Origin: Acidiferrobacteraceae bacterium
GTDB taxonomy: Bacteria; Pseudomonadota; Gammaproteobacteria; Arenicellales; UBA868
Direction: 5' to 3'
NCBI GenBank assembly: GCA_002724185.1
Contig: PBOB01000027.1
Coordinates: 16,443-80,442, forward strand
DNA length: 64,000 bases
Shown: in pieces, positions 26,486 through 35,679 of the stretch
Layout: every line of letters starts with the position of its first letter
How positions within the stretch are numbered: position 1 is the stretch's first letter
Program-made: the position numbers and the translations under genes
The notes under the pieces: generated by a model
The model's database searches: none
What the model was told of the DNA's origin: nothing
What the model saw: the letters and a program-made list of their open reading frames with translations, nothing else

Positions 26486-28273
26486 TTAAGCAGTCTTATT
26501 ACGCGCTCTTTTCTGTTCTTCCCACATTTGCGCGTATAGGCTCTTTAGTGAGAGGAGATCCTGGTGCGTACCGCGTTCATGAATCGTACCATTTTGAAGA
26601 ACAAGTATTTGATCGGCGTGAACTATAGTCGATAATCTATGTGCAATCATTATAGTTGTCCTATTCTTTGATATTTCTTTTAGATTCTCCTGTATTTCGC
26701 TTTCTGTTTTGCTATCAAGTGCCGATGTTGCTTCATCGAAAAAGAGGATTATCGGGTCTTTAAGGATTGCTCGAGCGATGGCGACTCGTTGTTTTTCTCC
26801 GCCAGATAATTTTAGTCCACGTTCACCGACTCTGGTAGCGTACTTATCAGGGAGTGCCATGATAAAGTCATGTATTCGAGCTTTGCGAGCGGCTTCGTAA
26901 ATCTGTTCATCTGAAGCATCTGGTCTTGCATAGCGGATGTTATATTCGATAGTTTCATTGAAAAGAACTGTATCTTGAGGAACCATACCGATACTTTTTC
27001 GCAGAGAGTGTTGCGTCACTTGTGAAATATCCTGTCCGTCTACCTGAATAATGCCGGCAGTCACATCGTAGAAACGGAAAAGTAGTCTGCTAATTGTTGA
27101 TTTTCCGGATCCGGTTGGACCAACTATAGCAACTGTCTGGGCTGGTTTTACTGAAAAATCAACAGAGCTTAAAAGAGCTTGATTATCGTTATAGCTAAAA
27201 CTGACATCTTTAAATTGAATGGAACCATTACTAATGTGGATATTTGTTGCGTCTGGGGCGTCTTGTATTTCAGGAACTTCATCTAATAGTGAGAACATGT
27301 TTTCCATATCTACTAATGATTGTTGTATTTCACGATAAATTGTACCCAAGAAATTCAGTGGTAATGAGAGCTGAAGTAGATAAGCATTAATTACAACAAA
27401 GTCACCTATAGTGATATGGGCATCTCGAATATCAACTGCGGCCATAATTAGCATTATAACGATACCAATAGTCACAGTTGCTACTTGTGCAATATTTAGA
27501 AAGGCTAGGCTTTCACGACTTTTTGTGGCACTGGACTCATAAGCTCTTAGGGCATGATTAATTCGGTTGCTTTCATGGGCTTCGTTGTTGAAATATTTAA
27601 CCGTTTCAAAATTAAGAAGACTATCCACAGAACGCGTACTGGCTTCATTATCAGCTTCATTCATTTGTCTACGGATTTTTATGCGCCAGGCAGTAATAGA
27701 GAAGGTTAACCAAATGAAAAGAGCGATTGTGATGCCAGTGACAAGCGCGTATTGGATGCCAAATTTGTACCAGAGAATGCCACATACAAGTAAAATTTCG
27801 ATTAAGGTCGGCAATAGATTAAATACAACAAAAGAGAGTAAGAACTGTATACCTTTAGTGCCGCGATCGATAAAGCGATTAAGGGCGCCTGTTTTTCTAT
27901 CTAAGTGAAATCGTAGGGCAAGAGTATGCAGATGCTGAAAAACTTTTAGTGCGACCTGCCGCGTTGCATTTTGTGAAACTCGTGAAAATAGAGCATCCCT
28001 TACTTCCGAAAAGGCAGTGGCTGACCATCGAGCGAAACCATATGCTAGAATGACTGCAATTGGTATTCCTAATGCTGTCATTGAAGATTTCCCTATAACT
28101 GCTAAATCATCAACCGTTTGACCGAGGAGCAGTGGTACATAAACGTTTGCTGCTTTTGCAAGGCCAAGACATATTAAAGCGAGCATTACCCTAATTCGAA
28201 GATCATTTCGCCCGACTGGCCATAAATATGGAACCAATACGCTTAGTGTGCGACTTAGACTTCTATTCTTCAT
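26486..28273 (-). CDS. Atm1-type ABC exporter (fused permease and ATPase)
   Basis: The 595-residue half-transporter has about six membrane helices (roughly residues 30-310) followed by an ATPase. The Walker A is GPTGSGKST (385-393), the signature LSGGEKQRVAIARAIL, the Walker B IILFFDEATSALD and the switch AHRLSTI. The intervening NFETVKYFNNE (221-231) is the hallmark of the Atm1/HMT1 group, which exports glutathione-bound or sulfur compounds and supports iron-sulfur and heavy-metal homeostasis. It should work as a homodimer in the inner membrane. It leads a minus-strand run with a methyltransferase and an EamA transporter. Confidence 0.9.
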   Translation of the reverse strand: MKNRSLSRTLSVLVPYLWPVGRNDLRIRVMLALICLGLAKAANVYVPLLLGQTVDDLAVIGKSSMTALGIPIAVILAYGFARWSATAFSEVRDALFSRVSQNATRQVALKVFQHLHTLALRFHLDRKTGALNRFIDRGTKGIQFLLSFVVFNLLPTLIEILLVCGILWYKFGIQYALVTGITIALFIWLTFSITAWRIKIRRQMNEADNEASTRSVDSLLNFETVKYFNNEAHESNRINHALRAYESSATKSRESLAFLNIAQVATVTIGIVIMLIMAAVDIRDAHITIGDFVVINAYLLQLSLPLNFLGTIYREIQQSLVDMENMFSLLDEVPEIQDAPDATNIHISNGSIQFKDVSFSYNDNQALLSSVDFSVKPAQTVAIVGPTGSGKSTISRLLFRFYDVTAGIIQVDGQDISQVTQHSLRKSIGMVPQDTVLFNETIEYNIRYARPDASDEQIYEAARKARIHDFIMALPDKYATRVGERGLKLSGGEKQRVAIARAILKDPIILFFDEATSALDSKTESEIQENLKEISKNRTTIMIAHRLSTIVHADQILVLQNGTIHERGTHQDLLSLKSLYAQMWEEQKRARNKTA

Positions 28274-28362
28274 GTATTTTATGCTTTATATTGTTAGTAC
28301 AGTCAGGCGCCTTTGCACTCATTAGGCTGGCCAAATAGATTTAGGTAATTTAAAGAATTCCC

Positions 28363-29613
28363 GTGCGATTCGATGCGTTAAAATCCCCTTTTTATCGGAG
28401 GTTTTGGTTTGGATCCATTGCTTCAATAGGTAGTACCCAACTCTACTTTATTGCGATGGCATGGCTTGTATTTGAGTTGACTGGCTCACCTCTTGATCTT
28501 GGTATGCTTGGCGCCGCGACGGCTATACCGACGATCATTGCAACATTAGTAGGCGGTATTGTTGCAGATCGATTAAACCGGCGCTCAATAATGATGGCCA
28601 CTAGTCTTTTAGCGACCATCTTGCTCCTGATTCTGTGTATTCTAGATTGGTCTAATATGGTCAAAGTATGGCATGTGCTGATCATATCTGCATTACTTGG
28701 GCTCGTACAGGGTTTTGACTTTCCCTCTCGTGCATCGATATTCCCGTCTCTAATTTCTTCTGATCAGATGATGAGTGCAGTTGCTCTAAATTCAATTCTC
28801 TGGCAGGGGACACGCATGATTTTACCTGCATTTTCAGGAATTTTAATTGCGCTAACAGATACTGGATTCGTGTTCTTTATAAGCGCCTGCGGGTTTGTCG
28901 CGATGCTGTTGGTTCTAAGAACTATAGATGTGCGCTATGAGTCGACAATCGATAGTCGGCCGTGGAACGAATTTATAGATGGCATAAGATATGTTTTTCG
29001 AAGGAGAATATTTCGGACGTTAATTACTTTGACTTTTGGTTTGCACTTCTTTGCTACCTCTTATATACAAATTATGCCTGTATTTGCTGATCTACTTGGC
29101 GGTGGAGAACGCGGATATGGTATTTTAGTTTCAATAACAGGTATTGGGTCAGTTTTGGGGACAGTGCTAATCAGTAGATTTCAAGAGTCACGAAGACTCG
29201 GAAAGATAATGCTTTTCTCTGCTTTTGCTGCACCTCTTTCTTTAGTAGGTTTTTCATTGTTTATAGGGGCGGGCGCTGCTTCAACCAGTGGATTTGTGAT
29301 TGCGAGTCTCTTTATCGTAGTCTCTTCTGCGTTTGGTTCTATATTTCTGGTGACCTCAATGACTGTTCTACAGTTATTGGTACCAGAGCACTACAGAGGT
29401 AGAGTGATGGGAATACACAGCATAACATTTAGCCTCATTCCACTTGGGGGGCTGTTTGTAGGTGGATTAGCAGCATTGTTTGCTGCTCCTATCGCTGTAA
29501 TAATTAGTTGTCTAATAATGCTGGCACTGGTCACGTGGTCAATAACCTGGCATAGCGAGATTCGCGCCTTAAACGGAAGAAATTTACCGGCACTTTCCAA
29601 GAGTGATTCATAA
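28363..29613 (+). CDS. MFS transporter (EntS-like exporter)
   Basis: The 416-residue protein has about twelve hydrophobic helices and the MFS loop motif VADRLNRRSI near residue 67. It belongs to the MFS_3 group represented by enterobactin exporter EntS, with a cytosolic N-terminus (MRFDALKSPFYRRFWFGSIAS). The substrate is unknown. The start is GTG at 28363, with no strong Shine-Dalgarno. It diverges from the Atm1-type gene across 89 bases and is followed five bases later by a sulfatase gene, suggesting that the two are co-transcribed. Confidence 0.85.
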   Translation: MRFDALKSPFYRRFWFGSIASIGSTQLYFIAMAWLVFELTGSPLDLGMLGAATAIPTIIATLVGGIVADRLNRRSIMMATSLLATILLLILCILDWSNMVKVWHVLIISALLGLVQGFDFPSRASIFPSLISSDQMMSAVALNSILWQGTRMILPAFSGILIALTDTGFVFFISACGFVAMLLVLRTIDVRYESTIDSRPWNEFIDGIRYVFRRRIFRTLITLTFGLHFFATSYIQIMPVFADLLGGGERGYGILVSITGIGSVLGTVLISRFQESRRLGKIMLFSAFAAPLSLVGFSLFIGAGAASTSGFVIASLFIVVSSAFGSIFLVTSMTVLQLLVPEHYRGRVMGIHSITFSLIPLGGLFVGGLAALFAAPIAVIISCLIMLALVTWSITWHSEIRALNGRNLPALSKSDS

Positions 29614-29618
29614 TCAGA

Positions 29619-31187
29619 ATGAATATTCTTTTTATAATGTGTGATCAATTACGTGCGGACTACTTATCGTGCTATGGTCATCCACATATTGCGACAAAGA
29701 ATATCGACAGTTTGGCGAGCAGGGGTTTGCAGTTCAACAACGCCTACTGCCAAGCGCCGCTTTGTGGTCCCTCACGAGCGAGTTTTTATACTGGCCGGTA
29801 TATGTCGTCTCATGGAGTAATGGCTAACTCTGATCCACTAAAACTAGGTGAGCTTACTTTGGGTGATTATTTACGTCAAATTGATATGCCAGCTATTGTT
29901 GTGGGCAAGTCAGAGGGCTCACCAAATCAGGTAGCAATAGATAGATTTGATATTGACATTGATTCTGCCAGGGGAAAATGTCTTGCAAATAACGGATTCT
30001 CTCCATATGAAAGATTTTCTGGTATTTATCCTGACGCTCTTGTTCCGGATGATTTGGGTTATAGCGCACACCTGAGGTCACACGGGTTTAATGGGGGCAA
30101 TCCATGGGAGGCATGGGCGAATACCGCTATCGATTCTGCTGGCAGGAAAGTGAGTGGTTGGTATATGCAGAATGCAGGACTACCTGCACGCATACCGGAA
30201 GAGTACTCCGAAACTGCATTTATCACCGATCGCGCTGTTGAATTCCTACGTTCAGTGGATGTGGAAGATAGCTGGTGTATGCATTTGAGCTACATCAAGC
30301 CGCATTGGCCTTATTTAGCGCCGACTCCTTATCACAATATATATCGAACAGATCATGTATTGAAGGCGATACGACATGAGTCCGAGAGATTTCATGCACA
30401 CCCCGTATATAAGGCATTCATGAATCTTGATTACAGTAAGAATTTTTCGAGGGATGAAGTACGCAATACCGTAATTCCGACCTATATGGGGCTCATTCAG
30501 CAGATAGATAACCATATTGGTCGTGTGCTCATAGAACTGAAGAAGCATGGCCTGCATGAGAAAACGGTAATCGTATTTTCAAGCGATCATGGCGATTATT
30601 TAGGTGATCATTGGTTGGGAGAGAAAGATCTTTTCCATCGACAGTCGTTTCGAATCCCGCTAATAATATATGATCCGTCAAGAGCTGCCGATTTATCTCG
30701 TGGCCGTGTTGTTGAAGAGTTTGTTGAAGCGATTGATATTCTACCCACTCTGGTTGAATTGGCAGGTGGAGCTTCTTCTGAGGAGAGAGTTGAAGGGCGA
30801 TCCTTAGTGCCGTTCTTACGTGAGACCAAACCTAGTTGGACAAGAGAGTCGGTGTTTAGCGAGATTGATTATAGTGATCGAGGTGCGAGAGCTTCTTTAG
30901 GGCTGCATCCCTACGATTGCCGTGCTCGTGCCATTCAGACCAGTAGATGGAAATATATCTTGCATGAAAGATTTCGTCCCCAGCTGTTTGATTTAGATAA
31001 TGATCCAGATGAATTCATTGATTTAGGGCAAGATCCAGGATATGCGTCAGTTAGGCAAGATTGCTACGATCAGTTATTTACCTGGTATAGGAATCTAAAG
31101 GTGCGCACAGAGGTCCCCACTGAGTTTCTTTTTAAAATGGGTCCTGACCGAGACGAGCAGCGCGGAATACTGATTGGGCGCTGGTAA
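29619..31187 (+). CDS. sulfatase / phosphonate monoester hydrolase family protein
   Basis: The 522-residue protein is an alkaline-phosphatase-superfamily hydrolase. The formylglycine motif CGPSR starts at Cys49, the residue that is oxidised post-translationally to form the nucleophile. Metal ligands are Asp9 in CDQLRADYL and SSDHGDYLGDHWLGEKDLF near residues 314-332. The CDQLRADYL start is shared with choline sulfatases and phosphonate monoester hydrolases. No signal peptide is visible, so a cytosolic enzyme is likely. The substrate could be a sulfate or phosphonate ester. Its 3' end is followed within 30 bases by a small membrane protein gene. Confidence 0.85.
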   Translation: MNILFIMCDQLRADYLSCYGHPHIATKNIDSLASRGLQFNNAYCQAPLCGPSRASFYTGRYMSSHGVMANSDPLKLGELTLGDYLRQIDMPAIVVGKSEGSPNQVAIDRFDIDIDSARGKCLANNGFSPYERFSGIYPDALVPDDLGYSAHLRSHGFNGGNPWEAWANTAIDSAGRKVSGWYMQNAGLPARIPEEYSETAFITDRAVEFLRSVDVEDSWCMHLSYIKPHWPYLAPTPYHNIYRTDHVLKAIRHESERFHAHPVYKAFMNLDYSKNFSRDEVRNTVIPTYMGLIQQIDNHIGRVLIELKKHGLHEKTVIVFSSDHGDYLGDHWLGEKDLFHRQSFRIPLIIYDPSRAADLSRGRVVEEFVEAIDILPTLVELAGGASSEERVEGRSLVPFLRETKPSWTRESVFSEIDYSDRGARASLGLHPYDCRARAIQTSRWKYILHERFRPQLFDLDNDPDEFIDLGQDPGYASVRQDCYDQLFTWYRNLKVRTEVPTEFLFKMGPDRDEQRGILIGRW

Positions 31188-31212
31188 TCTTACGTATGCA
31201 ACATCAACATAT

Positions 31213-31437
31213 ATGAAAAGAGCTCGCACAACTAATGTTTTGCGATTGACCTATCGTCTTGGATGGATATCGATATGGGGTACATGGTTCCTTGTACTGA
31301 TAGTATTTGTCCCATCACCTGAGGTTGATATATGGGGGTGGGGGTTTTATACGGTTTTTACTACGACCCTGGCATGGTTTTTACATCGCCTGTGGGATCG
31401 AATAACGATCGGCAGACCGTTACCAAGGCGCCAGTAA
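31213..31437 (+). CDS. small two-helix membrane protein (2TM-type)
   Basis: The 74-residue product from ATG 31213 has a basic N-terminus (MKRARTTNVLRLTYRLGW), a helix WISIWGTWFLVLIVFV, a short acidic loop, a second helix YTVFTTTLAWFLHRLW, and a polar end. This resembles 2TM-domain small proteins. An in-frame TTG at 31174 lies inside the sulfatase stop region and is less likely. Its stop is two bases from the convergent stop of the desaturase gene. Function unknown. Confidence 0.65.
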   Translation: MKRARTTNVLRLTYRLGWISIWGTWFLVLIVFVPSPEVDIWGWGFYTVFTTTLAWFLHRLWDRITIGRPLPRRQ

Positions 31438-31439
31438 TG

Positions 31440-32378
31440 CTACTTACCTTTTTTTAGTTTCGTTTCAAGTATTTTGTTAAAAGAAGTGTAACCATGTGTA
31501 ATTTCAACAATGTAGTTTCTCAATAATTGATGCGCTCTTGGAAGAGCATGAAAAGGTATCGCTGTACACGCATGGTGCTCGGCGTGAAAACACATATTCC
31601 ATGACATAAATCGTACAAACGGATTAGTGATCGTTGTTCGACTATTTTGTAGCATGTCATTTGAGAAAGAACAAAGAGTGTGCTCTGCTAACAAGAATAG
31701 TCTCAGTACAGGTTGACCTAGTAACATCGGAATAATCCAATAAAACAATAAGAAATTACTGGACAGATATAACGATGTAATTAGACATAAAACATACGCT
31801 AGTATGTAATATCGGGCTTCTATAGCAATTGATAATTTTCTAATCGAGCTAATATATGGCTCTTCAATGTACCCAAAAGCATGCCCAATGATTGCCTTTA
31901 TGTTACCGGTCCAATACCTATAGCCAGATATTTGCAGGAATAAATCCCATGAATTATTGAGATTCTTGTTTGCCAGCTCAGGGTCACGACTTGGTACTTG
32001 AGTCCATCGGTGGTGAGCCATGTGAAAGAGACGAAAATGGATGGGGGGCAGCAGTAAAACAAAACCCAAGATAGCAGCGATTATATTATTTGCTGATCGT
32101 GTTCTAAATGCTGTTCGGTGAATGCATTCGTGCAAGGGGGCAAAAAGAAAGCTCATGACTATACCCATTGCCAGCATGCAAGGAAAAAATAGTGGTCCTT
32201 TCATTGTGGAATAAACGAGTAGCCCAGTAAATACAACTAGCCCCAGATGTGCCATTAGATGGACGCTTGCGGAAAGATCCGATTTATTATACAGGGCCCT
32301 TAGCTGTGCTATCTCAGATGCTGAGAGGTTCACATACTCTTCCGCTGCATCAGTATCTACTCCAATCGTGGATTTCAT
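31440..32378 (-). CDS. membrane fatty acid desaturase
   Basis: The 312-residue protein has four to five hydrophobic segments and the three histidine boxes of membrane di-iron desaturases/hydroxylases: HECIH (83-87), HMAHHRW (119-125, with His119, His122, His123) and HAEHH (265-269). The third box in FHAEHHACTAIP is typical of the family. It introduces a double bond or hydroxyl group into an acyl chain, or into a similar lipid, in the membrane. It opens a minus-strand run with an iron/2-oxoglutarate oxygenase and lies beside a lipid-modification operon, which supports a lipid role. Position specificity is unknown. Confidence 0.88.
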   Translation of the reverse strand: MKSTIGVDTDAAEEYVNLSASEIAQLRALYNKSDLSASVHLMAHLGLVVFTGLLVYSTMKGPLFFPCMLAMGIVMSFLFAPLHECIHRTAFRTRSANNIIAAILGFVLLLPPIHFRLFHMAHHRWTQVPSRDPELANKNLNNSWDLFLQISGYRYWTGNIKAIIGHAFGYIEEPYISSIRKLSIAIEARYYILAYVLCLITSLYLSSNFLLFYWIIPMLLGQPVLRLFLLAEHTLCSFSNDMLQNSRTTITNPFVRFMSWNMCFHAEHHACTAIPFHALPRAHQLLRNYIVEITHGYTSFNKILETKLKKGK

Positions 32379-32419
32379 GAATTCAGAATTAGTTAGACAT
32401 TATGTTGTGTTCGAGAATT

Positions 32420-33406
32420 CTATTCTTTGACTGTTGAGTGGAATTTTTCCATGAGATATTGGCCAGAAATAACATCATTATAGATAGGGCGCTGCCCTTC
32501 TTGTAAGCAGGATGGTAGGCACCGAATCTTAGCATCCCAGTTGGGCTGGTGAAAATACGCAAGGGATAGGCGGGGTTTTGCCGGATTGATCAGAGTGCCT
32601 TGATCGGGAATAACCACTCGGTGCAGAGAGGATTTCCATCGGTCATTAGTCCAGCGCGCTAGAAGATCTCCAACATTAATTACCAAATCAGATGATCGGC
32701 TTCGGACAGGGATCCATGTTCCGTTGCGATCTTGGATTTCTAATCCTTCTAGCTCGCCGGATTGGGCTACAACTGTTAATGTCCCGTAGTCGCTATGCGC
32801 ACCAGCCCGCAATTGTCCACGCGCTGGCTTTGAGGTTAATAATGGATAATAATTTGCGCGAAGAGCGCTTATTGGATTACTTATAAATGGTGCAAAGAAA
32901 TCTGTAGGTAACTTAAGAGCGATAGCGAAGCGACGCATGAGTGCTTCGGATAGACATGCCATAGCTCTGTAATAGTTCTCAAAATTAGCCCTAAAGTCAT
33001 GAGGGCTATATGGCCAGACGTTTGGCACCTGCGTGAAGGCTGATTCCGATCGTTCTTTTCGCACCGTACGCGGCTCCACTGGCCCCATGGAAAAAGATTC
33101 CTTTAAGTCCGGTGGTGAATAGTTTCCCCTTGAACGGGCTAATCTTTCTTCGCCTAGATATGAGAATCCATAGGGACTTTGTGGTGTTTTTTTGCTAGCA
33201 TGTTGCTTCTTCGAGAGAGGCTGCTGAAAAAATTGTAATGCAGATTTCAAACATGAATCTATTAATCTCTGATCAACACCATGATTGGAAACAATAAAAA
33301 ACCCCGTGCCTTCGCAGGCTTTTCGGATCGCATCAGCTTGATCATCGATATATCGAGTTTTTTGATAATCCAGATTAATTATGGGAATAATATTGCTAGA
33401 ATTCAT
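32420..33406 (-). CDS. isopenicillin-N-synthase-like Fe(II)/2-oxoglutarate oxygenase
   Basis: The 328-residue protein belongs to the 2OG-Fe(II) oxygenase superfamily with the IPNS/DIOX_N architecture. The N-terminal DIOX_N half has CEGTGFFIVSNHGV (31-44). The catalytic facial triad is His204 and Asp206 (AGAHSDYGTLTVV) with His262 (SSLHRVV), and Arg279-x-Ser281 binds 2-oxoglutarate. Members oxidise varied small molecules, including plant hormones and peptides, so function is undetermined. It is 41 bases upstream of the desaturase gene on the same strand, so a linked oxidative modification is possible. Confidence 0.86.
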   Translation of the reverse strand: MNSSNIIPIINLDYQKTRYIDDQADAIRKACEGTGFFIVSNHGVDQRLIDSCLKSALQFFQQPLSKKQHASKKTPQSPYGFSYLGEERLARSRGNYSPPDLKESFSMGPVEPRTVRKERSESAFTQVPNVWPYSPHDFRANFENYYRAMACLSEALMRRFAIALKLPTDFFAPFISNPISALRANYYPLLTSKPARGQLRAGAHSDYGTLTVVAQSGELEGLEIQDRNGTWIPVRSRSSDLVINVGDLLARWTNDRWKSSLHRVVIPDQGTLINPAKPRLSLAYFHQPNWDAKIRCLPSCLQEGQRPIYNDVISGQYLMEKFHSTVKE

Positions 33407-33540
33407 TATAGCTAACTCTTCTTACTCCTATTTAATTGATAAAATACTGCTAGCATATGGAGCTAAATTCAGCACGCTACTCTTTGCTCGATTATTTGTT
33501 GTAGCATTTAGGGGGCGAGTCAGTTAGCAAGGGATTGGTA

Positions 33541-33855
33541 ATGTATAAGACTATTTATCCACAAGCTGCCTACGATATGATACAGCAGGGTGATGTGTCT
33601 ATAGTTGATATACGAGATACAAAGTCCTTTTTTTTGAGTCACTTGGAGCAAGCAACACACGTGACTGGAGAAAATATTGCGGGGTTCCTTGCGGAGGCAG
33701 ATCGGGAAAAGACACTTTTGGTCTATTGCTACCATGGCAACTCAAGCCAGTCCGCAGCTGCGTATTTTGTTGAGAATGGGTTTGTTAATACTTACCACTT
33801 AGCGGATGGATTCGAGGGATGGTGTAAATCCGGTCTCCCTATCCATAGTGAATGA
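33541..33855 (+). CDS. glpE: thiosulfate sulfurtransferase GlpE (rhodanese)
   Basis: The 104-residue single rhodanese domain resembles E. coli GlpE along its length: VSIVDIRDTKSF, the catalytic loop CYHGNSSQSAA with the active Cys in the YCYHGNSS motif, and the C-terminal DGFEGWCKSGLP. It transfers sulfane sulfur from thiosulfate to cyanide or thioredoxin in the cytosol. The start is ATG 33541, supported by AAGGGA six bases upstream; a TTG six bases earlier is less likely. No glpG or glpR is adjacent, so the enterobacterial glp context is absent. Confidence 0.88.
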   Translation: MYKTIYPQAAYDMIQQGDVSIVDIRDTKSFFLSHLEQATHVTGENIAGFLAEADREKTLLVYCYHGNSSQSAAAYFVENGFVNTYHLADGFEGWCKSGLPIHSE

Positions 33856-33938
33856 GATCAAAATCAATAGATGTTTACTATGCAGTCTAACTTAGGGAAG
33901 TTTTTACATTTCAGGGGGTTCGCCATTATTTCATTAAG

Positions 33939-34490
33939 CTATTGCCAGTGTTGAGGAACTTTTATGAGTTTCTCTATGTCGTAACCGGCCTGCTCAATTT
34001 TCTTACTCAATTTGTTGTACAGCTCTTCACTAATTCGTGATTTTCTCGCCATAATCCAGACGTAATCACGCTTGTTGCGCCCAATGATCGTACTACTATA
34101 GTCCTGGGCTAGATAAATGATTCGGTAGTCTGCCTTAATTGGCCATATAAATTGCATCCCCCAAACCGCATTTGTTTTTCTATCCACTATGAATCCGCGA
34201 GGGTGGTATTCCCTTTTTGGGCCCTCAAAACTTCCTTTATTATATGTAAAGGTTGTTGCGATAGTGCCGTCGGAATCCATCTGGTAGTGTTCAACCGCAT
34301 TGAATATGTTTTTTTCTAGCTGTGTAGGGATGGAGGCGATAACATACCACTTGCCCATAAATCGATCGAGATCAACATAATCAACAGTATCAAGAATTTG
34401 TTCTTTAGCAGTCATGGCATTAAAGGGGGTCAACGCGATAAGGATACCTACCAAACTCAGAATCGAATATATTTTCCTAGTCTTGGTCAT
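33939..34490 (-). CDS. bacterial lipocalin (Blc-like)
   Basis: The 183-residue product has a signal sequence (about residues 1-27) but no clear lipobox Cys at the cleavage site. The mature part starts with DYVDLDRFMGKWYVIASIPT, the lipocalin GxW motif. A second block NAVWGMQFIWPIKADYRIIYLAQDYSSTIIGRNKRDYVWIMAR matches Blc-type lipocalins. These bind fatty acids and lysophospholipids in the periplasm or at the outer membrane and are associated with membrane stress. Its start overlaps the end of the CFA-like methyltransferase gene by 14 bases, so it is the last member of that operon. Confidence 0.88.
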   Translation of the reverse strand: MTKTRKIYSILSLVGILIALTPFNAMTAKEQILDTVDYVDLDRFMGKWYVIASIPTQLEKNIFNAVEHYQMDSDGTIATTFTYNKGSFEGPKREYHPRGFIVDRKTNAVWGMQFIWPIKADYRIIYLAQDYSSTIIGRNKRDYVWIMARKSRISEELYNKLSKKIEQAGYDIEKLIKVPQHWQ

Positions 34491-35559
34491 TTAGATTAAA
34501 CGCCGGTGGTGCAGAGATGTTTTTAACGAATAAGTAGTGACCTACCCCCCAGTACGCACCTTTTGCCATGCCAAATAGTTCAGCGCATGCCATAAAGAAA
34601 AGGCGCCAGCGATTAAACCACAAATCCTCGTTTTTACATCCATAGACCTCAGCCAAAATATTCTTAACCACTATGCTGTTTTTATCAAGATTTTCTAGCC
34701 ATCTGTTAGCTGTATGTTGATAGTGCAATCCATTCCAATGCCATTGGCAGTCTAACTTTAAATGCTCCTGGAATTGCAACGGAAGATCTCGACTTGGCAT
34801 AATACCGCCCGTAAAAAAATGACGCGCCATCCAGTCTGTTGGGCCGCGATCTTCAAATTTATAAGGGTAATACTTGTAGCAAAAGATATGCATGAAGAAC
34901 TTACCATCATCTTTTAGCCAGCTATGAATACGTCGAAATATTTCTTGATAATTTCTGAGATGTTCAAATAATTCAATAGATATTATCCGATCAAATTGTT
35001 GTGCTGTGTTAAATTCATTAATATCTGCAGTGATTACTTCAATATTCTGGAGTCCAGCTGTTCTTGCACGTTCTAATATAAAGTTTCTTTGGGAATTAGA
35101 ATTAGAAACAGCCATGATATGGCTATCGGGAAATTGGGCCGATATCCATAAAGTTAGTGAACCCCAGCCGCAACCTAGCTCAAGGATGCTTTCTCCGTTT
35201 TCAATACCAGCCCTATTACAAGTTATATGAAGCGACGCCTCCTCTGATGCATCTATATGATCATCTTCGTTTTTCCAATAGCCACAGCTATATTTGTTAT
35301 GTTTTCCCAATATTAAATTAAAAAATTCTGGTGGTAACTCGTAATGTTGTTCGTTTGCTTTCTCCGGTAACGGAGCTATGTCCGAATTATTCATCGCTTC
35401 AATGAACCTTCTCATTTCCTCATCATCACGTGAGAGCGAAGCACGCTTAGTTTGAATGAGACGGCGACGGCACAAATGTCGAATAGCATGTCGTACAAGA
35501 TGATCAGATAGCCAGCCATTTTCGGCTAAATTTAGGCCGATATCAGTGAATGTTCTCAT
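34477..35559 (-). CDS. cyclopropane-fatty-acid-synthase-like SAM methyltransferase (CNMT-like branch)
   Basis: The 360-residue protein has a CFA-synthase-type methyltransferase core. Motif I is ILELGCGWGSLTLWIS, preceded by YSCGYW, the place of the conserved bicarbonate-linked segment, and followed by AVSNSNSQRNFI. The N-terminal 90 residues and the C-terminal HYQHTANRWLENLDKN differ from classic Cfa and fit the group often annotated as cyclopropane synthase-like or coclaurine N-methyltransferase-like. It probably methylates a membrane acyl chain or a small amine. It lies 120 bases downstream of the true Cfa gene and overlaps the lipocalin gene. Having two different enzymes of this family in one operon is notable. 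Confidence 0.84.
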   Translation of the reverse strand: MRTFTDIGLNLAENGWLSDHLVRHAIRHLCRRRLIQTKRASLSRDDEEMRRFIEAMNNSDIAPLPEKANEQHYELPPEFFNLILGKHNKYSCGYWKNEDDHIDASEEASLHITCNRAGIENGESILELGCGWGSLTLWISAQFPDSHIMAVSNSNSQRNFILERARTAGLQNIEVITADINEFNTAQQFDRIISIELFEHLRNYQEIFRRIHSWLKDDGKFFMHIFCYKYYPYKFEDRGPTDWMARHFFTGGIMPSRDLPLQFQEHLKLDCQWHWNGLHYQHTANRWLENLDKNSIVVKNILAEVYGCKNEDLWFNRWRLFFMACAELFGMAKGAYWGVGHYLFVKNISAPPAFNLNDQD

Positions 35560-35679
35560 ATTTGCCCGATTGCTCTATAGATTTTAAATAAGCACGCAGT
35601 TCTACAGCTGATTAGGCGAATAAGTCTTGATAATGGCGTAGTATTTATCATTGATCCTGCTTGGGCATAGACTGCCCCG